Part shown: positions 49,009 through 60,500 of the stretch, one piece after another
Layout of the letters: every line of letters starts with the position of its first letter
Numbering within the stretch: the first letter of the stretch is position 1
Made by a program: the position numbers and the translations under genes
Origin: Rotaria macrura
Taxonomy: Eukaryota > Rotifera > Eurotatoria > Philodinida > Philodinidae
DNA: 64,000 nucleotides
Direction: 5' to 3'
NCBI GenBank assembly: GCA_900239685.1
Contig: OENT01000910.1
Coordinates: forward strand, 1-64,000
Notes under the pieces: generated by a model
The model's database searches: none
Seen by the model: only the letters and a program-made list of their open reading frames with translations
What the model was told of the DNA's origin: nothing

Positions 49009-52000
49009 TCTATATTAAAGATTAGTCTTTGAATAGAATGCGTAATAAATTGAAGTTCAAAAAATATTTTTATGCGATAATATTTCTCGGCCGAACTGTC
49101 ATACTTATTGACGCTGATGTGAAATTTATCGACACACGTTTAACATGATACAGAACAGCATACCAGAGCGGTAAGTAACAGCATTTTTTCCAGACTGGTA
49201 TCAGCGCCGGTCTAAATCTTTAGACTGAAATGGACCTTCCAATATACTGGTATGATTCATAACTCATTTGTTTTCGCCTTACAAGGCATTTATCCACGTT
49301 TTAGTGACTCATATCCGTCTCTGAATCACTTCACATACCGTAGTATGTGATAAAATCGAGAGGAAACTAGTGGTTTTATCGTTCTGGTTACCGACTTTCG
49401 TTGCTGCAATTTACGACAGTAAACCACCAGTCTTGACGTATACCTTGGTTTACCACTAAGAATGATGCGGTATTTACGAGATGGTGAACAACAGAGCGAA
49501 TTGAAGTCGGTTTCAGTGTGATGAAACCAAGATGAGGACGTAAACTTCTCAATCATAGTCATTGGAGTTGAATAAAAAATTGATAGCATCGAGCAAAATA
49601 GTATTATTCTGTAAGAAAGAATACATATTGTAAGATTTTGTACTTCTCGGCAATTTTTAAGTCTCGTCGGTAGTTCCTCTAATCATTCCAATTGCCCATT
49701 CCAAATTCAGACTCACAGTACTTATTTTGTGCCTGTGTAAAATCCTAGTGAAGATCATCATTCTACGTACGGAAAGAACTCAAAAATTGAAAATTTTTGG
49801 GATGCCTAATAATTATCATGAACACTTCATTTAACACAGCGTTTACTTCGTTTTGTTGGTATTCGTTTTCGACGCCTCCATACTCTTTACTTTCTCTCAG
49901 TGCTTGCCGGAACGATGATGATACTTACTCACATCAATCAATGTGCCATCGTCTAAAGATTCCTCGAAAAACTGGTCTTGTACTCACTATCTTTCCCACT
50001 TTTATCACCGATAGCCGTTTGTTCATATTCTTCTTCGAATTTTCTTGGCGAATCTTTGTGTAAAGTTAACCTCGATATTTCTTTTCCGGTGCCTCGTAGA
50101 CAGAAAACCTCCTTCTTGAATCAATTCTGCGGCTGGGTTTCGCGATATCTAGTGTGATTCTGTCATGAAGACTGCCAAATCCTTTTCTACTCTTTTATCT
50201 CCGTGAGGATGACTTGGTGGTATCGTATTCATTTTAGTTGATCTCGACTAATAAATTGTATGAATATGCAAGTGCACGGGTATCGCCTGTCAGTTTTCAA
50301 CATCGAAAACACAGATGAAAGAAGCTTATTCACTTAATCTCTTCGAATACATGCACAACCAATCGGGAACTATCACATGTGCTTCCGCTCTGATAACGCG
50401 TTTTAACTAATGAAATAATATGTTCTGGACTCTCTCTTATTGATTTGCAACGATGTTGCGAACCTATATCAATCATAATTTAGTTTGTGAGTCACTCTGG
50501 ATACGAAGATTCAATCACAACTCACACATCTTTTATCTCTCCTTACCTAGAAGAGCCTAACCAAATGAGATAGTATAAGCCCACTGCGAGTTAAAGGAAA
50601 TTCGAAGGAGTTCTAATCATCTCGCTTACTGCCTTTCCCAGAATTTCCGAACCCCAAACCACGAGAACTGAATGTGATAAAAATCAATTAAGTATGAATC
50701 TGATGAGCGTCATCTGGGATGGGATTCTTTGTCAACTACAGTAGAGTAGAGATAGAAAGATTGGTTATAGCAGACCCGCTTAATTAGATGTATAAAAAAA
50801 ACTCTTCTCCATACGTCTAATCAGCACATTCAGTGCGAAAATTCGATATGTAGGAGGATCTCGTTCCACATATCAACCGGTATGCTGAGCAAGCATTTGT
50901 ATAAGATAATCAATTGGTCAGAAAGCGGAAAACAAGTCGACTACAAACGTATTGAAATATATAATCCGATGTAGGTTTTTACACTGATTACAAATCTGGA
51001 GTATAATACTGCTTTTAAGCATGAAGTACATAAGCAAATATTGAAATACCTTGAACATATCGAGAAAAAATGACGATATTTTAGCTTTTACTGCTTTTCT
51101 CTCACAAGCCTGGCTCAGGTAAGAATTCAAGTAGAAAGTGCAGTAGAGAAACTTCTGTTCTATCGAATGCCATTTGTCACCACTCCCGTTAATTTCGATT
51201 TTGCGAAAAAAAGAAACGTCGATTTTTTTCAGTGTGTTTCATTCCGTCTTGGACATACATACACAGCTTCATGCAAAATAACTGTCGAAAACGTTTTCTG
51301 GTACATCTTTGATTGCTTTACTCGAATTTACAGTTAGTTTATAAAAAGTAACTGTGATGTTGAGAAGTCACAAAAATACTGCAAATCTCCTACTTTTATG
51401 GCTAATATGGGTTTGAAAAGTATTTTCATGATTTCCCTGTTATATCTCCATAAATTTTTCACTTTCCTATATCAAATTGATCAGTGAAAAATTCTCTTCA
51501 CACCCTCGAATTTTTGTTGAATTGGAGGCTACATTTGTGAATCTTAGAAGGAATCTGGCGGAATAACGCTTCTGTCAGCTTCGTGCAAAATGTTAGACGA
51601 AATTTATTAAATACAAGTAGCGCTGGGTTACCATTGCTAACCCTCTACTGAAAGGATTTGATGTTGTTGAACAAAGGATACCAGAGCAAGAAAACACATG
51701 AAAGGATCGGCTCATACGCAAATGAAAGTAAAACATTAAGATAATCGTCAATGTCCAAAAAAATCAAATCTCTCGATAGTTTTTGTTATCTCTTTATCTC
51801 ACCTGTATTCAGTATATCTGCTTGATTCTGCGTATCCTGAGCATATTGGCTATATCATTCATATCGTCAGTTTTCTATGTACATGTTTCAAATCGTTAGT
51901 ACTCTTAGCGTATAATTTATATTTTTTTATTAGCTTCAGCACTGCATCCAGAAGTATTAAAAGGTTTCAATGTTCGTATCGAGCGAAAATAAATAAGGTT

Positions 52001-52225
52001 CAACCCGAGCAATGTTTCCTCTTATTTCATGGAAGAAACAAATTAAAATTCAGTAAATTATAGTATTGTACTAGTTTTTCTGTCTGCAATTATTTATAGA
52101 GTACCTCTATTCCACTTTTCAATTCCCAATCTCTTTCATTCTTTTGTAAAACATCATCGAATTGTCTACTTGACATACTGAAGTCTAGAAACAGATAATC
52201 TAGCCTTGCTATTGGTGAAATGGTA
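49009..52225. other. Gene-poor stretch, no supported gene
   Basis: No recognised domain, exon chain, RNA gene or clear mobile-element end. Short frames at 49326-49589 and 49797-50063 have no family resemblance that I can see. Words like actggtat / ataccagac near 49160-49250 echo the ccggtaac words of the element at 44.4 kb. Confidence 0.4.
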
Positions 52226-52527
52226 CCTGGGAGCATTATTTCGATAATTGGATACGATCAGTTCCGGTCGGAATCCAATCAGACTCCATTTGGATTGCAT
52301 GCGTTTTTTTTATAAAACTAACGAAATTCTATCAGAATTCGAGAGTGAGATTGTCTTTCCCTTCCTTGTGTTATGCCAGCAGGTACTAATTAGTATCTGA
52401 TGCAGAAAATAGGGTTCAGTCGTCGTATCCGTTTGTACATCAGTCTCCCGAAATCCGATCAAATTACGCCGACTGATCCGACACAATATGAACCAATTGG
52501 ATCCGGTATCGAATTGATTCATCTGGG
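52226..52527. mobile_element. MITE-like element, CCCAG type, copy 3
   Basis: A 302-bp element. The right end in complement reads CCCAGATGAATCAATTCGAT, and the left end reads CCTGGGAGCATTATTTCGAT. Both continue with a gg-at word and repeated ggatc(c/t)aattgg sequence. TA flanks both sides. The right end matches the 44912 element end (CCCAGGTGAATGAATCC). Left end is more diverged, so boundaries are less sure. Non-coding. Confidence 0.55.
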
Positions 52528-53999
52528 TAGTGGGTAGCAGGGTGGGCTCATCTATAAATTTTTCGTTTTCAACATTCGCAATGCGGTATATTACTTAATT
52601 TAAGCAGTAAGAATTTCATCGAAAAAGTCCTATTCCGTGAAATTTCAATCCCTCGTTGCTTGCGTAACTGTGTAATTCATTAGTTTCTTTGTCGGAAGAA
52701 CTTTTCATGTGAACAATAGATCAACTACTAGTAGAAAGTATTCCCTCTCCACACTTAAATATTAGTCACAACTTTGGCTGTGACTCTGAACAGGGGCGCA
52801 ACTCGCCTCTCAAGGTGGTAGGAAGGGGTGATGATGGCACCATATGGATATAGGTTAAATTTTTCGATCTTGTATGGTCTAATTGCAATAGCACGGGGAA
52901 GGGATAGTGTTCCATGTATACCACTCCCATTTACGCTCTTCACTCTCAAAAACATTAAAGTACATATTTCTTGTAAAAATGAGATCACCATTAGAACTCC
53001 GATCACCATCGCATAACTGCAGTAGAATAATAATGTCAACAATCTGTCTTTATTACAGACATCATAAAATAATAAGCGAAATACTTTAGGAGATTAGAAT
53101 TGTTTTTATGAGTTACTGTACAATCATATATGATAGTAATCAGATTAAAGTTCATCGAAATGCTTAGGAGAAAGGAACATGATGGGCTACCAGCTTGCCG
53201 GAATGCTCTTCTCTACTTTCCACGTCCATCGCAGATCCATCGACTGATAGGGGTTATAAGTGACAAACAATACTATGATGATTATGGAAATATCGTAGTA
53301 CACTGAGATACGAGAATTTCAAATCTGTTAGCCTATTATTTATGATGCATAAACAACATGCATGCTAACAGATTTTTCTAGAAGAAGGTGAAACGTTAAG
53401 AAGGTAACATGAAAAAAACAGTCGTAAAACTTAGTAGTCAATTTCATGATTACTACAAAATTCAGCAGGAGAATAATTAAAAATTATTAAGGACGAAGCA
53501 AACGTAACTGTATGTTCAAACGAGTGTGGTCATTGGTATCTACTGAACCCCACTTCATCCACCGAATCCTCACGATTAGCCACTGTCATGCCCACTTCCA
53601 GCGGTACGCCAACACAGACACTTCGAGATAGTTCCTAGGCAATTTTTCTACGAATCAAGTTCACCCTCATCGTTTTCACGGCGTGACGAAAAGATCAGGT
53701 ATGACCTAAAGACTGAACACACACTGCCTTATAGGGAATGACGTTCTCCACTCCACAGCTCAACTGTTTTACTATTCAGTTCCGTGTCTTTGATGCTGGC
53801 CAACGGCTCGTAATTCACGGTTTTCTATTGGCAATACAAAGAATATGCCTCCTTCGAATGGAATCGTGAGTGCTAGACAAAATTTGTCAAAATATGCACA
53901 AGTTGATAAAAGAAGTCTTCACCAGTCACCCAACATTTTTCGAGTGTCTTGAATAAAAATCGAAAGAAAACTCATAATTGACATTCTAATTAGCGGCTA

Positions 54000-54052
54000 G
54001 TCGTTCGTCGGCACCCTTACGAGGCGCCACTCACGGCTAGCCGCTCCCTAAG
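54000..54052 (-). repeat. GC-rich repeat R2, copy 2
   Basis: Inverted relative to 1342-1415: agtcgttcgtcgg, then gaggcgccactc, then ggctagccgctc. Order of blocks is conserved, so this is homology rather than chance composition. Confidence 0.5.
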
Positions 54053-54530
54053 ATGACGGTAATGCAACAAGTCATCGCTCCCTTTCATGAGCATTGAAGC
54101 TGAAAGTACGGACAAAAGGCGTAACCAATTTCCGTCCAGGTGAATCCACCTATTCCCCAATGCAGAAACCCAAACTTTCTGCTCCTAAGAATCTTTTCCA
54201 CAACAGTTACCTAACCGCTCCCACTGTTGGCTACGAGAAAATGGACATAAATCGAATCCTTCTCAATATCGCATGAAAAGGATACCAGATGGCAAGCATA
54301 CCAGTACACTGAAAACAGAGCCCTTGGAATAGCCAGCAAACAACCAAAACCCAGAGGTTCAGAGATTGACTCGTCTCGTTACCTGTGTAATACTATTGGC
54401 CGATCATCCAATGGAAAAAACATATGATTAGCTGACTTCGCCGTCCGCGAAATCCTATTAGTCGATAGCCAAATCTCGAAAACATCTGATTGGCTGAGCA
54501 TACGCAGAGACTATCAATTGCTTTGTAAAA

Positions 54531-54652
54531 GGTCAAGAAAACACTTTTTCACTCTGTGCGAACGAACGAACGAACACACACAAGGACACAAACACAAACG
54601 AACGAACGTAATCAGCTCATTTCGGCGTAAGACCCTCCATTCAGTAGAGGGA
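54531..54652 (-). repeat. Dispersed repeat R1, copy 2 (truncated)
   Basis: Inverted copy with ggtcaagaaaacac, an expanded cgaacgaacgaac microsatellite, cagctcatttcggcgtaa and cagtagaggga. It lacks the gttttttcgaa end present in copy 1. Confidence 0.6.
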
Positions 54653-54764
54653 ACAACTGATTCGAGTTCTACGAACCCAATCACCGTCGGTCAATCCTTA
54701 CACAAAAATGTTTTTTCTGTAAAAATGCCTTTCTATCTCCTCAAAAAAGTAAAAAGCAAAATTT

Positions 54765-54948
54765 CAAAAAACTAACAACAGATTCGAGTTCCCCGGCCCC
54801 GATTACCTTCGCTTCACCCTTATTTGGAGGTTACTTGAAATAGGTCAAAAAAACATTTTTTCTTTTGTTTTCCAACGAACACACACACAAGCGAACGTGA
54901 CAGCTCATTTCGGCGTAATACCCTACCTTCAGTAGAGGGAATAAAACA
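54765..54948 (-). repeat. Dispersed repeat R1, copy 3
   Basis: Inverted copy starting aaaaaactaacaacagattc and running through ggtcaaaaaaacat, cacacaagcgaacg, cagctcatttcggcgtaata and cagtagaggga. With copy 2 it forms a head-to-tail pair about 310 bp apart, suggesting local tandem duplication. Confidence 0.6.
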
Positions 54949-55747
54949 AAAGTTTCTTAATTGCTCCGAAATTGACTGCACATTCTCATGTTACAGTTTT
55001 TTGATTGACTCCAACTGATTTTTGGTCTTGTATTTCCGTATAAGACAATACGGCACAATCGATTTTGGAAAAACCAACATAAATGACGGAAAGAATTTTC
55101 AGAAATTCGATAGTTCTAAATACTCATAATATTTTACACTCTGATTAGAAACTGGAAAAATTGGGTACTTTCTCCTTTCAGTAGCACATGCAGAGTGTTC
55201 CGAATTATCGAAAAAAAGAACTTTAGCATCCGTATTTTTGTTTAATTCCAGTATAATTATGAAACATGTGCTTTATTTTTAATGAAGCCTGTCTTAATCT
55301 TCGCATGACGCATAACGAAGTTGAGTATGACTGATATTAAAAAATTGACAAGAAAATAATTTCTTCTTAACGAGGAAATGTCATCCTTAATATTATATAC
55401 TGGGATGTGATAAGTTCACATTATGGTGAGGACAAAACACGAAAACAACACCTTGATGAATAGTTGTTAATAAGACTTAAGATCTGTAAAACTTTCTTCC
55501 TGACATAGTTTGTTCAATCAAGAACTTTGCTGGTATTATATTTGCTGAAATGAAAACTGAAATGAGACAATCTATTAATTAGGTGTATCTATTCGCTTGA
55601 TAATGTACTAGTCTGAATGAATCAATATAGCATGGGTTAATCATGATTTCATTGTAATATTTTCGAAAATTATTCTTTGTTTTACTTGTAGAATATATTT
55701 TATTATTTATCTATTATTCGGAAAACAAATTTCTGAAATACTGAAAC

Positions 55748-56536
55748 ATGGCTACAAGCGGAGATACCAATCCACAATATGCGCGAGTATCTGACATTGC
55801 CAAAGAGCCACAAAAGATGCTCATGCCTATCCGAGGGTATGAGAAAATGCCATTGGTATCATTGGAAGAAGCAATCACGCCACTGGTCTCAATTTTACCG
55901 GAAGTGCAAGACTATGCCTACGTGGCCAAAGAACGGGCTGAACCTGTACCTGCGGATGGTCTGACACGAGACCAATCCGCATCAATTATTCTGTACACAA
56001 TGGAATGGGAGCCCAATGAAGAATGTTTATATGTTGCTCTGAATGCGACACTTCGAGCTGAAGATAGACGAAAACTGAGACCATGGTTTTCGTATTTAAA
56101 ACTTCTCCTCACGGCACTTAAACAACTGCCATCAACACGGCAGTTTGTTTATCGTGGCGTGAAAATGGATTTGCTCAAACAATATCCACGTGGCAAAACA
56201 TTCGTTTGGTGGGGATTTTCATCCTGTGCTTCCAAGATGGGAGTACTTGAAAATGAACAATTTTTGGGCAAAAGTGGCAACAGAACAATGTTTACTATTG
56301 ATTGCGACAGTGGTAAAGATATTAGTCGCCATTCGTATTTTCAATCTGAAGATGAAGTTCTTCTGCTCCCTGCCCGACAATTCGAAGTGGTAGATTCTCT
56401 GCAACCAGCATCGGGTCTCAATATGATTCAGCTCAAAGAAACCAAATCTCCAATTTCACTATTGGAATCAGTTTCCAGTGATTCCAGTTCAAAGGAATCA
56501 ACACTAGGTAAGACAAAATTTATGAAGATGTTGTAG
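55748..56536 (+). CDS. NAD-dependent ADP-ribosyltransferase (ART family)
   Basis: A 262-residue frame starting at the ATG at 55748. The R-S-E signature of arginine-type mono-ADP-ribosyltransferases is intact: Arg136 in FVYRGV, Ser158-Ser159 in WWGFSSCAS, and E201-D-E203 in SEDEVLLLPARQFEV. These enzymes move ADP-ribose from NAD to a protein side chain; the substrate here is unknown. The N-terminal ~60 residues (YARVSDIAKEPQ...RGYEKMPLVSLEEAI) match the helical lead-in I recall from bdelloid ARTs, a large family there. No signal peptide, so probably intracellular. A strong donor (CTAG|GTAAGA) ends at 56507, so the true protein may splice onward and the last nine codons plus stop may be intronic; no downstream exon could be assigned. 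An acceptor 57 nt before the start bounds the leader. Confidence 0.87.
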   Translation: MATSGDTNPQYARVSDIAKEPQKMLMPIRGYEKMPLVSLEEAITPLVSILPEVQDYAYVAKERAEPVPADGLTRDQSASIILYTMEWEPNEECLYVALNATLRAEDRRKLRPWFSYLKLLLTALKQLPSTRQFVYRGVKMDLLKQYPRGKTFVWWGFSSCASKMGVLENEQFLGKSGNRTMFTIDCDSGKDISRHSYFQSEDEVLLLPARQFEVVDSLQPASGLNMIQLKETKSPISLLESVSSDSSSKESTLGKTKFMKML

Positions 56537-56953
56537 ATCATAAATTTTAAAGATTTGAGACATTGACAGTGAGTGTAGGCTTCTAAGAGGAAATAAATGA
56601 TACTATTTGCAAGCATTTATTGAAACAATACGTAAGAATTGCTATTTATCTTTCTTTGGCACGTTTCATTATTTGAAATCTCATGTTTTCCTCTTCTCTA
56701 TGGATATTGTCCATGTATTATGAGAATTTGCATAAAGTATAAACAAGAGTCGAAACTGACTATATGCCTTATACATCAATGCAAATTTCTCTATCACCTG
56801 TTTTTTTCTCTTTCCTAATTATGAATAAGGACATGATGCTACCTGCTTTGATATATTGGTTGACAAGAAAGTTTTTGTGTTTTTTTCGAAAATTTTATTT
56901 TTATTTGTTATCGTCAAGAATACAACTAGCTTTCAACAATGTATGGTTCATTA
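56537..56953. other. ART gene 3' region
   Basis: Holds the ART 3' UTR or intron and an aataaa-like gaaataaat near 56590. No assignable downstream exon. Confidence 0.4.
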
Positions 56954-57420
56954 CTATCTATGACTTATCACCAACGCTCTGGTAGAGAAAAGATCCCGGG
57001 TTCGTAAAAACCCCGGGTCTTTTCGTCGAAGAAATTGACCAGACCCGTTTTTGAGATCGTTCTCGTCGTCGAAGTTTTTCTCGCTTAAATGGTTAGACAC
57101 AGACCGGTTCAAGTGGTAGTCTGTATGAGCCAAGCCTGGAAAATAAGGTGGATGTGGTACCAAACCCATCCGAGTTTCAATAATTTTCACACGTCGACTT
57201 AGCAATGTGATGTCTGGCGTGGTCATGCAAAAAATTAATTCTCTCCTGCTTCCCTTAAGTTTTGCTGCAACTCGGTCCAATTGTCGGCGATAGCGATCAG
57301 CAGTGCTAGTGCAGCCAGTTGGAAGAAGTTCCCAATTCATAATCCCTTGTACTCCCCACCAAATACTCAGCATGATCGTTTTTGGGTGAAAGTCAAGCTT
57401 GTTAGCTCTAATATGTATAA
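56954..57420 (-). pseudogene. Mariner transposase fragment, inactive
   Basis: On the minus strand a frame reads the C-terminal half of a mariner-type transposase: LDFHPKTIMLSIWWGVQGIM, WELLPTG, a Y-x-x-QLDRV helix, HPPYFPGLAHTDYHL, RSVSNHLSEKNFDDENDLKN. HPPYSPDLAPxDYHLFRSL is the family hallmark and holds the last catalytic Asp. That HPPYxPxL-A-x-x-DYHL block survives, but the preceding HDNARPH motif is replaced by MTTPDIT, so a catalytic Asp is lost. The N-terminal DNA-binding half is missing, with the frame running into a tRNA-like sequence at 57436. A perfect-looking hairpin (gatcccgggt / accccgggtc) lies at its low-coordinate end near 56990-57018. This is a dead fragment. Confidence 0.85.
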
Positions 57421-57435
57421 GAACGATTGAAAAGA

Positions 57436-57509
57436 TGACCCTCGTGGGAATCGAACCCACACCTCCTGCTATCCTGGCAATTGTCCTAAGCTGATTAGAC
57501 TAGAAAGTG
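57436..57509 (-). tRNA. tRNA-like sequence, probable pseudogene or SINE head
   Basis: A 74-nt minus-strand sequence folds as a cloverleaf: acceptor CACTTTC/GAGGGTC (six of seven pair, two as G-U), D stem GTC/GAC within TAGTCTAATCAGCTTAGGAC (A box-like), anticodon stem with loop CAGGATA, and a perfect T arm GTGGG-TTCGATT-CCCAC (B box). A TTTT run, a Pol III terminator, follows within a few bases. The loop would place GGA (Ser) in the anticodon position, but base 33 is A instead of the near-invariant U, and the Ser long variable arm is absent. So the isotype is not trustworthy. Position next to a dead mariner fragment suggests an inserted tRNA-derived copy. Confidence 0.5.
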
Positions 57510-60500
57510 CATCTTAATCATCTTTGTTAGTGTGATCCAACACTGAGGCTATCAATAACATTTTTCTAATTATAATGCCTTAAAGTTTCGAAATCCCGGG
57601 CGAGATCTTAAAAACATACATTTTAGTAGTGAATATGCAGCTCAATGAGAAAATCGTCGTTTCTCTGTCAGCAATCATTTAATCCTGGAAACACTTTCAG
57701 GGTATATACAACTTGGTTTAGTCTATCAACTACGATAATATCAGTTAGAAAGCTTAGTTTTAAACAAATTTTAATAATCCTATACTCACAGGTGGTCTAC
57801 TGAAATATACAACTTGTGAAAGCCATTACTTCGTCAAAATAAGTCTGTTTACCGAAAATATTTCGGAATACATGCAGTTTTAAATCCTCCACAATCTGGT
57901 AAACAAAAAACATGTACGTTAAAAAACTCAAGTTTTTCTGTAGGGGCAGGTCAAATGTTTTTATCGAAAATCCACTGTTTCAGAAAAAAAATCTGAAAGT
58001 TGTATTGATCCTTAACGTACACACTTGAAGGAACTCAAAAATGTATTTATCTCATTTTTTAGCGTTCCGACGAAAATTTCGAACTTTGAAGGGAGGGGAG
58101 GGGGGGTCTTAAATACAAAAAAGGTTTTCAACCCAGTTCATTTCATTAAGTATTCATCTATGTATTATATATTTTTCATGCAATTATTTAACCCTTTACC
58201 AGAGATGAATATAGCTGATTACATACAGATACTCTCACCATCAGTTTAAAGTGTTACTCCACAGTGTACTTACACCCATTCTTATAAACAATGTTCTCAC
58301 CTGTGAAAATTTGTATTGGAACGGCTTTAAACTGGCTCTTACTGTAGCTTTTTTAGTATGTGTAAACAACATCAGTAATATCCAAGAAGTTCATCTTAGT
58401 TTCTATTTTGTTTGCAGTTTTCGAAGCTAACAGTTATTATCCTAAGTTCATAAAAGCACATATAATAGATTAATAACAAGGTTAGTGATGATTTCATAGT
58501 TCATACATCTACGATATCTGTTGAGTTTCGACTAAAGTTTTCTACATGTGATCTGTTGACTATATGATAAATGTAGCATGCCATAGGGCATATGAATCTC
58601 ACGGAATTAGCCATCTATGTTATAAATTATATCTTCTTGTTCCCTCTACTGAAGTGGAGGGCCTTGAGCCGAAACAAGTTGATTACCTTCATTTGTTAGT
58701 GTGTGTTTTCGTTCACAGAAAACAAAAAGTGTTTCTTTGACTTCTCTCAAGATAATCTCGTTTAAAGTTTGACGAAAGACAATCGGGTTCGGAGAATTCG
58801 AATTTGTGATTAGTTTTTTGAATTTTTTTACTTGGATCTTTTATCGGTAAAAAAATTCATATTTTACAGGAATATAAATCTTTTTATAAAACTTGCCAGA
58901 AGGTTTTTAGGGTCGCGGAATTTAATTTCTTTTATAGTTTTTCAAAAAGTATAACTGAGTCACCAACAACTAGTGAGGGAGAGGTATTTCGAAAAAGTTC
59001 GGGAATATCATAGGACATGGAAATGACTATGATCCTCAACAAATAAATAAAATTGATGCAAATAAGATAACAGCTATCACGTGATTTAATATTAAATGCT
59101 TAATGATCTTGCATAGTTCGAGTAATTTTATAATGCATTAAGAGCTGTTTAGATTGTCACATTTTCGTTATAGAAATTATTTGTAGTGATGTTTTTCCAG
59201 GGTACAACTCGATGATATTGGTAGTGGTAAATGTATCGTAAGTTTTTATGAGATTTTATTAGAAATAGGATATAGGCATCTTTTTGTGGAACTGATTTTC
59301 AATTAGGCTACGGCTAGCCGCTCTCCTGCATTTGTTGCTGTTTCATTGCATCAGAATACTTTAGTATTGAAATAAGCATGGCTTTGGAGAATTCTTTGCT
59401 AAGTTCCCTTTCATCAAATAGGTCAACATAACTCCATGTTTTTAGATTGTGCATGAATCCTGCGACGTTGAGGGTTTTTTTTATGAAGTTTTCAGTTTAT
59501 ACATGACAGGTCAATTATTTTATTTGATCATTAAGAGTTTATTCAAACTTTGCAGCTAGAATTCCATATCAGCTCATGTATGAACGTTCATCAACTGTAT
59601 AAGTACTCGAGGATCATGTGTTATTCTTCTCAAAATTGTAGGGAATTTATCACATTTGCTGATGAATGCAAATTAAATAAGTCCATAAGTGTTGTTATCC
59701 GATTCCTTAAAAATTCACTTGGTGTTCCTCTACTAATTATCTAATGAAGTGAAATTTGTATGAATCATGTAGTGTTTAAATACGACACATGGATCAAATA
59801 TATATAACAAACTATTTGATGAAGGACTAACCGCTCACTTAAAAATTTCTTATAATTAAGACTAAAGGCGTTGAAGATTTACAGAATAGTTTAACCTTGT
59901 CTCTATTAGAAAAGTTGAAACAATTTTCGAAATTGGTAGAAATCTTCAATTTCTTCCGAAGGAAGGTCATGAGATAATTGCTCAAATCATGGGAAATATT
60001 TAAAACTCATATTTGTCGTGAATATCTTAATAAGTTCAGCATTTGTGAAACATGATTCAAAAGGAGTGCTGAAGTGTTCAGGGTAGAAATTTTAGACCCG
60101 CCACATCGCTCCCCACAAACCGTTACAGTCAGGATACCACCCTCATCAAAGAAACCCAGTTAATTAAATCCTTACTAATTAATCATTTAATAGTTCATAT
60201 CAGATATTGAGAGACGGTTTCAAAGAACTGCCTGATATCAATTGGTAACTAACATCTGATTCGAATGAATATATAGCATTTTTATGTTGAATTTTTATAC
60301 TGTTAACTAAGCAGTGAAGAAGAAATATGCCCCAATATACGTAAAAAGACTAGCTTTTAAAGAATTAGCAACAACACCTACATCGTGTTTCACATTTTAA
60401 TCTCAAAAGAATTACGCTAAGAAATTTTCCTGCTTGCCAGCGGTTTTAAATTCAAAAGAGGTAATTGTTAGAACTCTGTATCGTTGCATGTGGGGATAAA

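Larger units (their letters stand above)
52528..55747. other. Repeat-bearing stretch upstream of ART gene
   Basis: No gene supported. Contains R2 at 54000-54052 and two R1 copies at 54.5-54.9 kb. Just upstream of the ART start a pyrimidine-rich acceptor (tttacttgtag) ends at 55691, probably bounding its leader. Confidence 0.4.

Noticed and set aside
52226-52527. Coding frame at 52310-52522
   Set aside because: It lies wholly within the inverted-repeat element and shows no domain.
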